From: Candidatus Cloacimonadota bacterium
GTDB lineage: Bacteria > Cloacimonadota > Cloacimonadia > JGIOTU-2 > B8-G9
Length of the DNA: 7,011 nucleotides
NCBI GenBank assembly: GCA_003647765.1
Contig: QMNM01000075.1
Span: forward strand, 1 to 7,011
Reading direction: 5' to 3'
The position numbers and the translations under genes were made by a program. The number at the start of each line of letters is the position of its first letter. Within the stretch, counting starts at the first letter, position 1. Under the pieces are notes generated by a model that saw nothing but the letters and a program-made list of their open reading frames with translations, ran no database searches and was not told the DNA's origin. Of this stretch, positions 1 through 6,293 are shown piece by piece.

Positions 1-555
1 GAAATACCAACTCTTCATTTTGATAGACATTTATATACACCTTTGGTTGTTTATAGTGAATATAAGGAATACATAAAATCCATACCAGCAAAATTAAATA
101 AAGGGGAAACTAAATTTGTTAAAAAGTTAAGAAATTATGTGAGTAATAATAGCTTAAAGGATAAAGAAATATTCCTTTTAAGAAATCCTTCAATAAGTGG
201 AATATCCTTTTTTCAAACTTCTGGTTATTATCCTGATTTTATTATGTGGATAAAAGAGAATAACAGGCAATACATAATTTTTATTGATCCAAAAGGAATA
301 CGGAATCTTGGGAACTTTAACAATGAAAAAATACAATTGTATAAATATCTAAAAGAAGCACAAAAGAGTATTAAAAGCAAAAATAAAGAAAGAATAATAT
401 TAGATTCCTTTATTCTGTCAGTATCAAAATACAATAATATCAAAGGAATATTTGGTGAAGGAAATATTCCACAAGAAGAATTTGAAGAAAATCATATATT
501 ATTTTTAGAAGATGAATATGTTATTGAGAAATTATTTAAGGCTGCGACAGTGTAA
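1..555 (+). CDS. DEAD/DEAH helicase / type III restriction Res-like protein, C-terminal part (5' truncated)
   Basis: The frame is open from base 1 to the TAA at 553-555, so this is the last 184 residues of a gene that begins outside the window. It opens with LHFDRHLYTPLVV, which resembles the junction after the helicase core in DEAD/DEAH helicases of the type III restriction Res family. A PD-(D/E)xK nuclease signature follows: YPDF (Asp codon at 235-237), then a beta strand ending in IDPKG (Asp at 286-288, Lys at 292-294). Such proteins are ATP-dependent DNA translocases with a fused endonuclease domain, acting in restriction or phage defence. A TTG at 43 could be mistaken for a start, but homology-like sequence continues upstream of it. 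The last codons (gctgcgacagtg) are unlike the AT-rich body and run into the inverted-repeat element, so the natural C-terminus may have been replaced. The helicase motifs and any methylase partner lie outside the window. Confidence 0.75.
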   Translation, partial: EIPTLHFDRHLYTPLVVYSEYKEYIKSIPAKLNKGETKFVKKLRNYVSNNSLKDKEIFLLRNPSISGISFFQTSGYYPDFIMWIKENNRQYIIFIDPKGIRNLGNFNNEKIQLYKYLKEAQKSIKSKNKERIILDSFILSVSKYNNIKGIFGEGNIPQEEFEENHILFLEDEYVIEKLFKAATV

Positions 556-715
556 ACACCGAGGCTTCACCCAGTGAAATAATTACTTTATCTCTACATC
601 TTTGGTCTAATCTATTTTTATATTTCACTGGGTAAGTCAATAAAAGAACGCTGAAGCGTCCTTTGAATATGGCTCTTTAGAACGCTTTTTTTGACTTAGC
701 GTGTAGGTGGTTTAC
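552..715. repeat. nested inverted-repeat element (MITE-like or structured RNA)
   Basis: About 164 bp are organised as nested palindromes. The outer ends GTAAACACC (552-560) and GGTGGTTTAC (706-715) pair with one bulged base. Inside, arm A is a perfect 13-bp inverted repeat, ACCCAGTGAAATA (569-581) with TATTTCACTGGGT (621-633). Arm B is closed by TAAGTCAA (633-640) and TTGACTTA (691-698) and holds a hairpin at 643-664, AAAG-A-ACGC, loop TGAA, GCGT-C-CTTT. The arrangement is that of a three-way junction. No protein is encoded. The element overlaps the stop codon of the upstream gene. It could be a non-autonomous mobile element, a subterminal-hairpin transposon remnant or a small RNA; I do not recognise the family. 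Confidence 0.55.
654..692 (+). terminator. terminator-like hairpin with T7 tract
   Basis: AAGCGT (654-659) pairs with ACGCTT (682-687), and an uninterrupted run of seven T follows at 686-692, partly inside the stem. The stem is short (6 bp) and the loop is 22 nt, so termination would be weak to moderate. It lies about 100 nt after the helicase stop and would end that transcript. The GCGT at 656-659 can pair instead with an upstream ACGC (648-651), which would dissolve this hairpin. Confidence 0.4.
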
Positions 716-774
716 TCGTTTTTTGTAATTGCAAAATTTTTATGATGTTAGTCAGATTTTCTACATCAGAGAAT

Positions 775-803
775 TTATTTGAAACAGAGAATATGTCAAA
801 TAA
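775..803. repeat. 8-bp inverted repeat upstream of the VOC gene
   Basis: TTATTTGA (775-782) and TCAAATAA (796-803) are perfect inverted copies around a 13-nt loop, about 100 nt before the VOC start codon. A second, weaker pair, TGATGT (733-738) and ACATCA (763-768), lies just upstream. Either could be an operator or a leader hairpin, but short AT-rich palindromes also arise by chance in such DNA. Apart from these and the ribosome binding site at 887-893, I see nothing else in 716-901 and no convincing promoter. Confidence 0.3.
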
Positions 804-901
804 TTAGTGGCAATAAAATAGCTTATAAATCATGGTTTGCAATGACAGAAAAACTCTATTTTGCAGACCTCATAATAAGAAATAGTAGGAGGTAATATTT
901 A

Positions 902-1279
902 ATGGAAATCAAGCATATTGCAGTTGAATCTAATAATAAAGATGATGCTAATTTATTTTATGGCAATATATTAGGATTGGAAATGAAATATTCATATAAG
1001 CTTAATAAAGATTTATGTAAGAAAATATTCGGAATATCAGATGCAATGGATGTTATTATGTATGGAAACGAAAATATAAACTTTGAGATATTCGTAAACT
1101 CCAATTATAAACCATTCCGAACTTTTCAACATATTTGTATTCAAGTAGAAAATAAAGCGGACTTTATTAGTAAATGCCATAAGAATAATGCAAAAGTGAA
1201 TATAATAATAAAGGAAGATGGAAAAGAACTATATTTTGTTAGGGATTTTTCAGGAAACCTATTTGAAGTAAAATTCTAA
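902..1279 (+). CDS. VOC-family (glyoxalase/bleomycin resistance/dioxygenase fold) protein
   Basis: This 125-residue protein has two beta-alpha-beta-beta-beta modules of the vicinal oxygen chelate superfamily. All four usual metal-ligand positions are filled: His5 (KHIAVE), Glu62 (NFEIFV), His77 (FQHICI) and Glu122 (NLFEVKF). The helix with LFYGNILGLE at residues 18-27 is the typical 'FY.d.LGl' signature, and FVRDFSGNLFEV (112-123) is the usual 'DPdGn.iEl' ending. It is therefore probably a metal-dependent lyase, isomerase or dioxygenase acting on a small molecule; the substrate cannot be read from sequence. The start is well supported by AGGAGGTAA at 887-895, eight bases before ATG. The Mrp gene begins 35 nt downstream, which suggests co-transcription. 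The length is normal for a single-domain VOC protein. Confidence 0.85.
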   Translation: MEIKHIAVESNNKDDANLFYGNILGLEMKYSYKLNKDLCKKIFGISDAMDVIMYGNENINFEIFVNSNYKPFRTFQHICIQVENKADFISKCHKNNAKVNIIIKEDGKELYFVRDFSGNLFEVKF

Positions 1280-1314
1280 GCAAAAAAATAGTTGAATGAA
1301 GAAGGAGGAATTTA

Positions 1315-2163
1315 ATGCAAATTCAGGAAGAGAAAGAGAGAAAAGAGAGAATTGAAAGAGAGCGAGAAGTAAATTTAAAAGACAATATTAGCAGAATTAA
1401 GTATAAGATTGTAATTTTAAGTGGCAAAGGTGGAGTTGGTAAAAGCACTGTTGCTGTTAATTTGGCCTATGGTTTAGGATTAAGAGGTAAAAAAGTTGGG
1501 ATTCTTGATATAGATATACACGGGCCATCATTGGCAAAAATGTTAGGTATTGAGGGCAAAGTAATGCAAATAGCAGTGGGACGGAAAAGGCCAGCTCCTA
1601 TTAAAGTTGTGGAGAATATTTATGCATTAACAATTGCTTCAATGTTAAAAAATCCAGACCAGCCAATTATTTGGCGTGGTCCTTTGAAGATGCATGCAAT
1701 TAAACAATTTCTTTCTGATATTGAATGGCCGCCACTTGATTATTTAATTATAGATTGTCCACCAGGAACAGGCGATGAACCACTTTCTATTATACAATTA
1801 TTAAAAAAAGTTGATGGTGCAATTATTGTATCTACTCCACAAGATGTAGCATTTTTAGATGCTCGTAAAACTATCAATTTTGCTAAAGCACTGGATACGC
1901 CTATATTGGGAATAATAGAAAATATGTCCGGTTTCAAATGTCCATATTGTGGAAAGGATATAGATTTATTTAAAAAAGGTGGAGCAAAAAAAGCTGCTAT
2001 AGATCTAAAAGTAGATATATTAGGTGAAATCCCTATTGATACAAATATTGTAAATACAAGTGATAATGGCAGGCCATTTATTTATGATTTTAATAAACTA
2101 CCTGCTGCGAAATCTATGGAAAAAATTGTGGATAAGGTATTAGAGAAATTCCCAAATAAATAA
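1315..2163 (+). CDS. Mrp/NBP35 (ApbC) family Fe-S cluster carrier ATPase
   Basis: This 282-residue cytoplasmic P-loop ATPase of the Mrp/NBP35 group of the MinD/ParA family binds and transfers [4Fe-4S] clusters to apo-proteins. Visible motifs are the deviant Walker A GKGGVGKST (37-45), the switch I region DIDIHGPS (65-72), QPIIWRGPLK (116-125, typical of Mrp) and the Walker B/switch II segment IDCPPGTGDEP (146-156). The conserved Cys209-Pro-Tyr-Cys212 pair holds the bridging cluster at the dimer interface. There is no N-terminal DUF59/MIP18 domain, and also no N-terminal Cys motif of the NBP35 type. Instead the first 24 residues are a charged Lys/Glu/Arg segment encoded by an almost pure purine tract. 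The start is fixed by AAGGAGGAA at 1302-1310. The gene sits between a VOC gene and an epimerase gene, all in one direction with short gaps. In anaerobes such proteins serve general Fe-S maturation. Confidence 0.93.
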   Translation: MQIQEEKERKERIEREREVNLKDNISRIKYKIVILSGKGGVGKSTVAVNLAYGLGLRGKKVGILDIDIHGPSLAKMLGIEGKVMQIAVGRKRPAPIKVVENIYALTIASMLKNPDQPIIWRGPLKMHAIKQFLSDIEWPPLDYLIIDCPPGTGDEPLSIIQLLKKVDGAIIVSTPQDVAFLDARKTINFAKALDTPILGIIENMSGFKCPYCGKDIDLFKKGGAKKAAIDLKVDILGEIPIDTNIVNTSDNGRPFIYDFNKLPAAKSMEKIVDKVLEKFPNK

Positions 2164-2190
2164 AATAGAATAAGTGAAGGAGAAGCAATT

Positions 2191-3126
2191 ATGAATTATT
2201 TAGTTACAGGTGGAGCTGGTTTTATTGGGTCAAATATTGTTAAACGATTGTTAAATATGGGAGAATATATAAGGGTGTTGGATAATTTTTCCACTGGAAA
2301 AAGAGAGAACATCCTTCCGTTTTTAACGGATAATCATTTAGAATTGATAGAAGGAGATTTAAGAAGCTATCATATTGTTCGTTCAGCAGTTAAGGATATA
2401 GATTACATATTGCATCAAGGAGCATTGCCATCAGTGCCGCGCTCTGTCAATGACCCAATTACTACAAATGATGTTAATATTATGGGAACTCTTAATATTT
2501 TGGATGCGGCAAAAAACGAGAAAATAAAAAGGGTTATATATGCTTCATCATCATCTATTTATGGAGATACAGAAGAATTACCAAAACATAGTGAGATGAA
2601 AATAAATCCTCTATCTCCTTACGCATTAACAAAATATGCAGGAGAAAAATATTGCCAGATTTTTACAAACATCTATGGCTTGGAAACTGTATGTTTACGG
2701 TATTTTAATGTGTTCGGACCTAATCAAGACCCTACATCTCAATACTCTGCTGTAATTCCCAAATTTATAACTGCTATACTGCATAATGAACAACCTGTTA
2801 TTTATGGTGATGGCTTACAATCAAGGGATTTCACTTTTGTTGAAAATAATGTAAGTGCAAATATAAAAGCGTGTTTTTCTAAATATGCTGTGGGACAAGT
2901 AATGAACATTGCTACTGGCATAAGAATCACTCTTATAGAATTGATAGATAAAATCAATAATATACTTGGCAAAAATATTAAGCCAAAGTTTGCTGAACCT
3001 CGGCCAGGAGATGTGAAACATTCTTATGCTTCCATTGAAAAAGCAAAGAAGCTGATAAATTATCAAGTAGAAGTAGATTTTAATGAAGGATTGAAAAGAA
3101 CAATAGAATTCTTTTCAAATAATTAA
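2191..3126 (+). CDS. NAD-dependent nucleotide-sugar 4-epimerase (GalE/WbpP-like extended SDR)
   Basis: This 311-residue extended short-chain dehydrogenase carries the NAD-binding TGGAGFIGSN (6-15), Asp31 at the end of beta 2 for the adenosine ribose, and the catalytic Tyr144-x3-Lys148 (YALTK) with Ser near 121 in SSSSIYGD. RYFNVFGPNQDP and GDGLQSRDFTFV are typical of UDP-glucose or UDP-GlcNAc 4-epimerases. The stretch LPSVPRSVNDPITTNDVN resembles WbpP/TviC-type UDP-GlcNAc/GalNAc C4-epimerases. In KHSYAS the small residue Ser278 appears to occupy the gatekeeper position that admits N-acetylated sugars, where E. coli GalE has Tyr299; this alignment is from memory. The enzyme likely supplies UDP-galactose or UDP-GalNAc for surface polysaccharide. 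SD AAGGAG lies at 2177-2182 and the gene starts 27 nt after mrp, so the two are probably co-transcribed. UDP-glucuronate epimerase or decarboxylase activity is less likely. Confidence 0.88.
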   Translation: MNYLVTGGAGFIGSNIVKRLLNMGEYIRVLDNFSTGKRENILPFLTDNHLELIEGDLRSYHIVRSAVKDIDYILHQGALPSVPRSVNDPITTNDVNIMGTLNILDAAKNEKIKRVIYASSSSIYGDTEELPKHSEMKINPLSPYALTKYAGEKYCQIFTNIYGLETVCLRYFNVFGPNQDPTSQYSAVIPKFITAILHNEQPVIYGDGLQSRDFTFVENNVSANIKACFSKYAVGQVMNIATGIRITLIELIDKINNILGKNIKPKFAEPRPGDVKHSYASIEKAKKLINYQVEVDFNEGLKRTIEFFSNN

Positions 3127-3225
3127 AAATTGCTTTGTCCATTAGAAGTATATGACTCAACAATATCGTAATTTTTTAAGCAATTATCAAGGAATAATTT
3201 GACAAATATTTCCTAAACCAAGTTT

Positions 3226-3255
3226 TTGTTGAGTAAATTTCTTAAAAATTATAAT
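3226..3255 (+). promoter_or_regulatory. candidate sigma-70-type promoter for ptb-rpiB
   Basis: A perfect TATAAT lies at 3250-3255 with TTGTTG at 3226-3231, 18 bases upstream. This would start transcription near 3262, about 20 nt before the ptb start codon, and just ahead of the SD AGGGGG at 3272-3277. The -35 match is only partial, and AT-rich DNA gives many such matches. In its favour, this is the widest gap (157 nt) between the epimerase and ptb, so a new transcript is expected here. The -35 box lies inside one arm of a 9-bp inverted repeat. Confidence 0.35.
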
Positions 3256-3283
3256 TTAAATGTAACAAATCAGGGGGAATTCT

Positions 3284-4189
3284 ATGAAACCAATCAGACA
3301 TTTGAATGAGCTTATAAGTGTAGTAAAAAGTAGAGAAAAACGAACATTAGCAGTTGCTTATGGACAAGATCCACATACTATTGAAGCAATAGGAGAAGCA
3401 GTTGCAGACGGTTTTATCAATGTAAAAATAACAGGTGATGAAACAAAGATAAAAAAAGTTGCAGAAGAAAAAGGTGTAGATTATTCACAGTTTGAGATTA
3501 TTCATCAACCGAACGAGATAGACGCTATAAAAACTGCTGTTAATATAGTTAGAAATAAAGAAGCAGATTTTTTAATGAAAGGTCTATGCAATAGTGCTAA
3601 TTATATAAGAGTAATTCTAAACAAGGAAAAAGGACTGATTAGTCCAGGCGAGATAATCTCTCATACTACTGTATTGGAAGTGCCTACTTATCATAAGTTA
3701 ATGCTTTGTGCAGATGTAGCAGTTATTCCACATCCTGATTTAAGTCAAAAAGTTAAGATGTTGCAATATACAGTAAGGATTGCTCACAGATTAGGAATTG
3801 AGATGCCCAAAGCAGCAATTTTAGCCGCAGTAGAAAAGGTTACTTCTAAACTACCTGCTACTATTGACGCAGCTATAATTTCTAAAATGCAGCAGAGAGG
3901 ACAATTAAAAGGGGTGCTTGTGGATGGACCTTTGGCAATGGATTTGGCTATATCTAAAGAAAGTGTCAAAATAAAAGGCATTAAAAGTGAAGTAGCAGGC
4001 GATGCTGATATTTTTATCTTTCCTGACATCAATGCTGGAAATATAGCATATAAAACTCTTTCTCACTTAGGAGGTGCAAGTCTAGCAGCTATAGTTACAG
4101 GTGCAAATGTGCCTTGTATTTTAACTTCTCGTGCTGATAGTGATGAATCAAAATTTTATTCAATTCTTCTAGGAGCGCTGCTTTCGTAG
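3284..4189 (+). CDS. ptb: phosphate butyryltransferase (phosphotransbutyrylase)
   Basis: The protein has 301 residues, the usual length of the Ptb branch of the phosphate acetyl/butyryl transferase family. It interconverts butyryl-CoA (or a branched or other short acyl-CoA) plus phosphate with acyl phosphate plus CoA in the cytoplasm. Recognisable stretches are AVAYGQDPHTIEAI near 23-36, the phosphate-site loop FLMKGLCN (96-103) followed by YIRVILNKEKGL (107-118), ISHTTVLEVPTYHKLM in mid-protein, LVDGPLAMDLAI, and TGANVPCILTSRADS at 272-286 for CoA and acyl binding. Butyrate kinase normally follows ptb; here rpiB follows instead, so any kinase partner must be elsewhere. Acetyl-specific Pta is less likely because the loop sequences match the Ptb group. 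The start is supported by AGGGGG six bases upstream and by a candidate promoter. The TAG stop lies inside a small heptamer repeat. Confidence 0.88.
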   Translation: MKPIRHLNELISVVKSREKRTLAVAYGQDPHTIEAIGEAVADGFINVKITGDETKIKKVAEEKGVDYSQFEIIHQPNEIDAIKTAVNIVRNKEADFLMKGLCNSANYIRVILNKEKGLISPGEIISHTTVLEVPTYHKLMLCADVAVIPHPDLSQKVKMLQYTVRIAHRLGIEMPKAAILAAVEKVTSKLPATIDAAIISKMQQRGQLKGVLVDGPLAMDLAISKESVKIKGIKSEVAGDADIFIFPDINAGNIAYKTLSHLGGASLAAIVTGANVPCILTSRADSDESKFYSILLGALLS

Positions 4190-4205
4190 GGCGTAGAGCG
4201 AAGAG
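4185..4205. repeat. three tandem heptamers at the ptb stop codon
   Basis: CGTAGGG, CGTAGAG and CGAAGAG stand head to tail and include the ptb TAG stop at 4187-4189. The G+C-rich patch contrasts with the AT-rich surroundings. GCTTTCG (4180-4186) can also pair with CGAAGAGC (4199-4206) with one bulge, but no T tract follows, so it is not a standard terminator. It is the same kind of 7-base repeat as the longer array at 6294-6335. Confidence 0.5.
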
Positions 4206-4232
4206 CATTAAAATAAGAAAGCGAAAATAATA

Positions 4233-4682
4233 ATGAAAATAGCAATTGCTTCTGACCATGCTGGATATAAATTAAAAGAAGAAATCAAAAAATACCTCAG
4301 ATATAAATATGTAGTTAAGGACTTTGGTACAAATGGAGAAGACGCAGTAGATTATCCTGAGTTTGGTTTTCCTGCGGCTGAATGTGTTGCTAATGGAATA
4401 TGTGATAGAGGAATTGTTATTTGTGGTACAGGTATTGGAATGAGTATTGTGGCTAATAAAGTTAAGGGGATTCGTGCAGCACTTTGCTATTGCGGTGAAA
4501 TTGCAGAATTATCGCGCAGACATAATAATGCAAATGTATTAGTATTAGCTGGAAAATATCTTGACCCTAAAAGTGCAAAAGAAATTATTGATATTTGGCT
4601 AACAGCAAATTTTGATAAAGGAAGACACCAAAGACGAATAGATAAAATCTGCAAATATGAAATATCACACTTCTTAACTTGA
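4233..4682 (+). CDS. rpiB: ribose-5-phosphate isomerase B (RpiB/LacAB family)
   Basis: This 149-residue cytoplasmic enzyme interconverts ribose 5-phosphate and ribulose 5-phosphate in the non-oxidative pentose phosphate pathway. Signature elements are ASDHAGYKLKE (6-16), DYPEFG (40-45) and ICGTGIGMSI (63-72). Cys64 is the catalytic base and Thr66 takes part in ring opening. RRHNNANVL (95-103) carries His97, and GRHQRRIDKI near the C-terminus binds phosphate. Having Cys64 rather than an Asp-type base points to ordinary RpiB rather than an actinobacterial form. The start is fixed because family similarity begins at the first residue, yet no good SD precedes it. It begins 43 nt after ptb and is probably translated from the same message. 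The stop is TGA (4680-4682) at the expected family length, showing that TGA normally terminates in this organism. Confidence 0.93.
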   Translation: MKIAIASDHAGYKLKEEIKKYLRYKYVVKDFGTNGEDAVDYPEFGFPAAECVANGICDRGIVICGTGIGMSIVANKVKGIRAALCYCGEIAELSRRHNNANVLVLAGKYLDPKSAKEIIDIWLTANFDKGRHQRRIDKICKYEISHFLT

Positions 4683-4750
4683 AACACAGTCAGACATTTA
4701 ACTAACTGCTATATTTTCAGAAAAAGTTAATCTCACAATTTAAGGCGATA

Positions 4751-4791
4751 GAGCCAATTGCATTATGCAGGAGAACTATGCAGTGGGGCTT
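4751..4791 (+). promoter_or_regulatory. hairpin leader upstream of tldD with alternative pairings
   Basis: GAGCC (4751-4755) pairs with GGCTT (4787-4791, one G-T pair). Inside it, TGCAT (4759-4763) pairs with ATGCA at 4778-4782. The same TGCAT can instead pair with the nearer ATGCA at 4765-4769, because TATGCAG occurs twice (4764-4770 and 4777-4783). The structure ends about 33 nt before the tldD start. No strong T tract follows it, so it looks more like a leader fold than a terminator for rpiB. Confidence 0.3.
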
Positions 4792-4814
4792 CTAATGTTT
4801 AAGGAGTTATATGT

Positions 4815-4820
4815 AGGAGG
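4815..4820 (+). promoter_or_regulatory. ribosome binding site that decides the tldD start
   Basis: AGGAGG lies four bases before ATG 4825. The earlier in-frame ATG at 4765 has no such site, and the extra 20 residues it would add include the translated SD itself (VGGIM). Confidence 0.8.
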
Positions 4821-4824
4821 AATA

Positions 4825-6270
4825 ATGAGAGAATTAACGCAATTAGCCATTGATACAGCAGTATCCAATGGTGCATCTTATGCTGATATTAGAATTATTG
4901 AATCAAAGACAGAGAATATCTCTACAAAGAATGGAGATATAAATTATTTGAATAAATCTTCCATTCTTGGTTATGGGATAAGAGTGATTGTTAATGGATC
5001 CTGGGGATTTGCTTCAAGTCCTTATGTAACAAAAAATGAGATAAGAAGAACTGCTATAAAAGCAGTTAATATTGCTAAGGCATCAGCAACATTGCGTAAG
5101 AGTGGTATCATTTTAGCGAATGAACCTGTTCATCAGGACTTATGGACTTCACCATATCTTATAAATCCATTTAAGATATCTGTTGAAGAGAAACTCAATT
5201 TGCTTTATAAGATAGATAAGATTTTGCGGAAAGATGAGAAAATTAAATCAGCTGTATGCTTAATGAGTTTCTGGAATGAGCATCAATGGTTAGCAAATTC
5301 AGAAGGCACATTTATAGAGCAAGATTTACTCAGGTCCGGTACTGGTTATACTGCTACTGCTGTTGAGGGCTCAGAAGTGCAAGTTCGTTCTTATCCTTCT
5401 TCTCACGGCGGACAATTTAAGCAAATGGGCTATGAATTGATATTATCAACTCCATTAGTAGAAAATGCTGAGAGAGTGCGAGAAGAGGCAATTGCTCTTT
5501 TATCTGCTCCAGATTGTCCAAATGGGAAAAAAGATGTGATAATAGGCAGTGATCAATTAGCATTGCAAATACACGAGTCCATAGGCCATCCATCTGAATT
5601 AGATAGAGTTATAGGAATGGAAGCAAATTACGCTGGTACTAGCTTTATCACTACTGATTTATACAAAAATTTCCATTATGCTTCTCCTATTGTAAATGTA
5701 GTTGCAGACGCTACTGTTCCCACTGGATTAGCAACTTTTGGTTATGATGATGATGGAGTCAGAGCTCAACGATACCATATTATACAAAATGGCTTATATA
5801 AGCATTACCTTACTAATAGAGAATTAGCCCATATTGTCGGAGATGAGCGAAGTCGTGCTTGTAATCGCGCAGATGGATATAATAATATACCAATGATACG
5901 AATGATAAATATGTCCTTAATGCCGAGACAGGGCTCTCTTGATGAATTGATTAACGATACTAAAGATGGCATTTACATTGAGACAAATAAGAGTTGGAGC
6001 ATTGACCAAAAAAGATTGAATTTCCAATTTACTACAGAAATTGGTTGGGAAATCAAAAATGGTAAAAAAGTTCGTATTATCAAAAATCCTACATATCAGG
6101 GCATTACACCAGAATTTTGGCAAAGTTGCGATGCCATCTGTGGAAAAGATGAATGGATACTATGGGGAGTTCCTAATTGTGGAAAAGGACAGCCAGGACA
6201 AACAGCAGAAATATCTCACGGTGCAGCTCCATCCAGATTTCGTAAAGTTACTGTTGGCATTAGTAAATAG
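4825..6270 (+). CDS. tldD: TldD family zinc metalloprotease
   Basis: Starting at ATG 4825 gives 481 residues, the same length as E. coli TldD; the longer frame from 4765 is not supported. The N-terminal domain shows ASYADIRI, then RVIVNGSWGFASS, typical of the TldD/PmbA fold. The HExxxH zinc motif is His250-Glu251-Ser-Ile-Gly-His255, followed by HPSELDR. The probable third zinc ligand is Cys452 in VPNCGKGQPGQ. GYDDDGVRAQR and ACNRADGYNNIPMIRM are the usual conserved blocks of the C-terminal half. The TldD-TldE heterodimer degrades unfolded peptides threaded into its cavity and takes part in microcin and CcdA processing in enterobacteria. The HExxxH motif marks this as the catalytic TldD-type subunit. 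A tldE/pmbA partner often lies alongside, but none follows here within the window. The gene is 142 nt from rpiB with a hairpin leader between them, so it may be a separate transcription unit. Confidence 0.9.
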   Translation: MRELTQLAIDTAVSNGASYADIRIIESKTENISTKNGDINYLNKSSILGYGIRVIVNGSWGFASSPYVTKNEIRRTAIKAVNIAKASATLRKSGIILANEPVHQDLWTSPYLINPFKISVEEKLNLLYKIDKILRKDEKIKSAVCLMSFWNEHQWLANSEGTFIEQDLLRSGTGYTATAVEGSEVQVRSYPSSHGGQFKQMGYELILSTPLVENAERVREEAIALLSAPDCPNGKKDVIIGSDQLALQIHESIGHPSELDRVIGMEANYAGTSFITTDLYKNFHYASPIVNVVADATVPTGLATFGYDDDGVRAQRYHIIQNGLYKHYLTNRELAHIVGDERSRACNRADGYNNIPMIRMINMSLMPRQGSLDELINDTKDGIYIETNKSWSIDQKRLNFQFTTEIGWEIKNGKKVRIIKNPTYQGITPEFWQSCDAICGKDEWILWGVPNCGKGQPGQTAEISHGAAPSRFRKVTVGISK

Positions 6271-6293
6271 AATATATAATTGGAATTCTCAAT

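Noticed and set aside
43-45. TTG start for a free-standing 170-residue nuclease protein
   Set aside because: The frame is open to base 1, the upstream codons carry family-like residues (LHFDRHLY), and no SD precedes the TTG.
556-901. tRNA or other known RNA gene in the long gap
   Set aside because: The arms do not form a cloverleaf and there is no TTCRA T-loop or acceptor end; the structure is different and unassigned.
3199-3204. Perfect TTGACA upstream of ptb
   Set aside because: No -10-like hexamer lies 16-18 bases downstream (the sequence there is T-rich without TATAAT); it also forms part of a palindrome, which better explains it.
4680-4682. TGA at the end of rpiB as evidence for a recoded genetic code
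   Set aside because: RpiB ends at its normal family length at this TGA and TGG is used for Trp throughout, so TGA is an ordinary stop here.
4765-4824. 20-residue N-terminal extension of TldD from ATG 4765
   Set aside because: There is no SD before it, it would translate the AGGAGG site, and starting at 4825 gives the normal family length.
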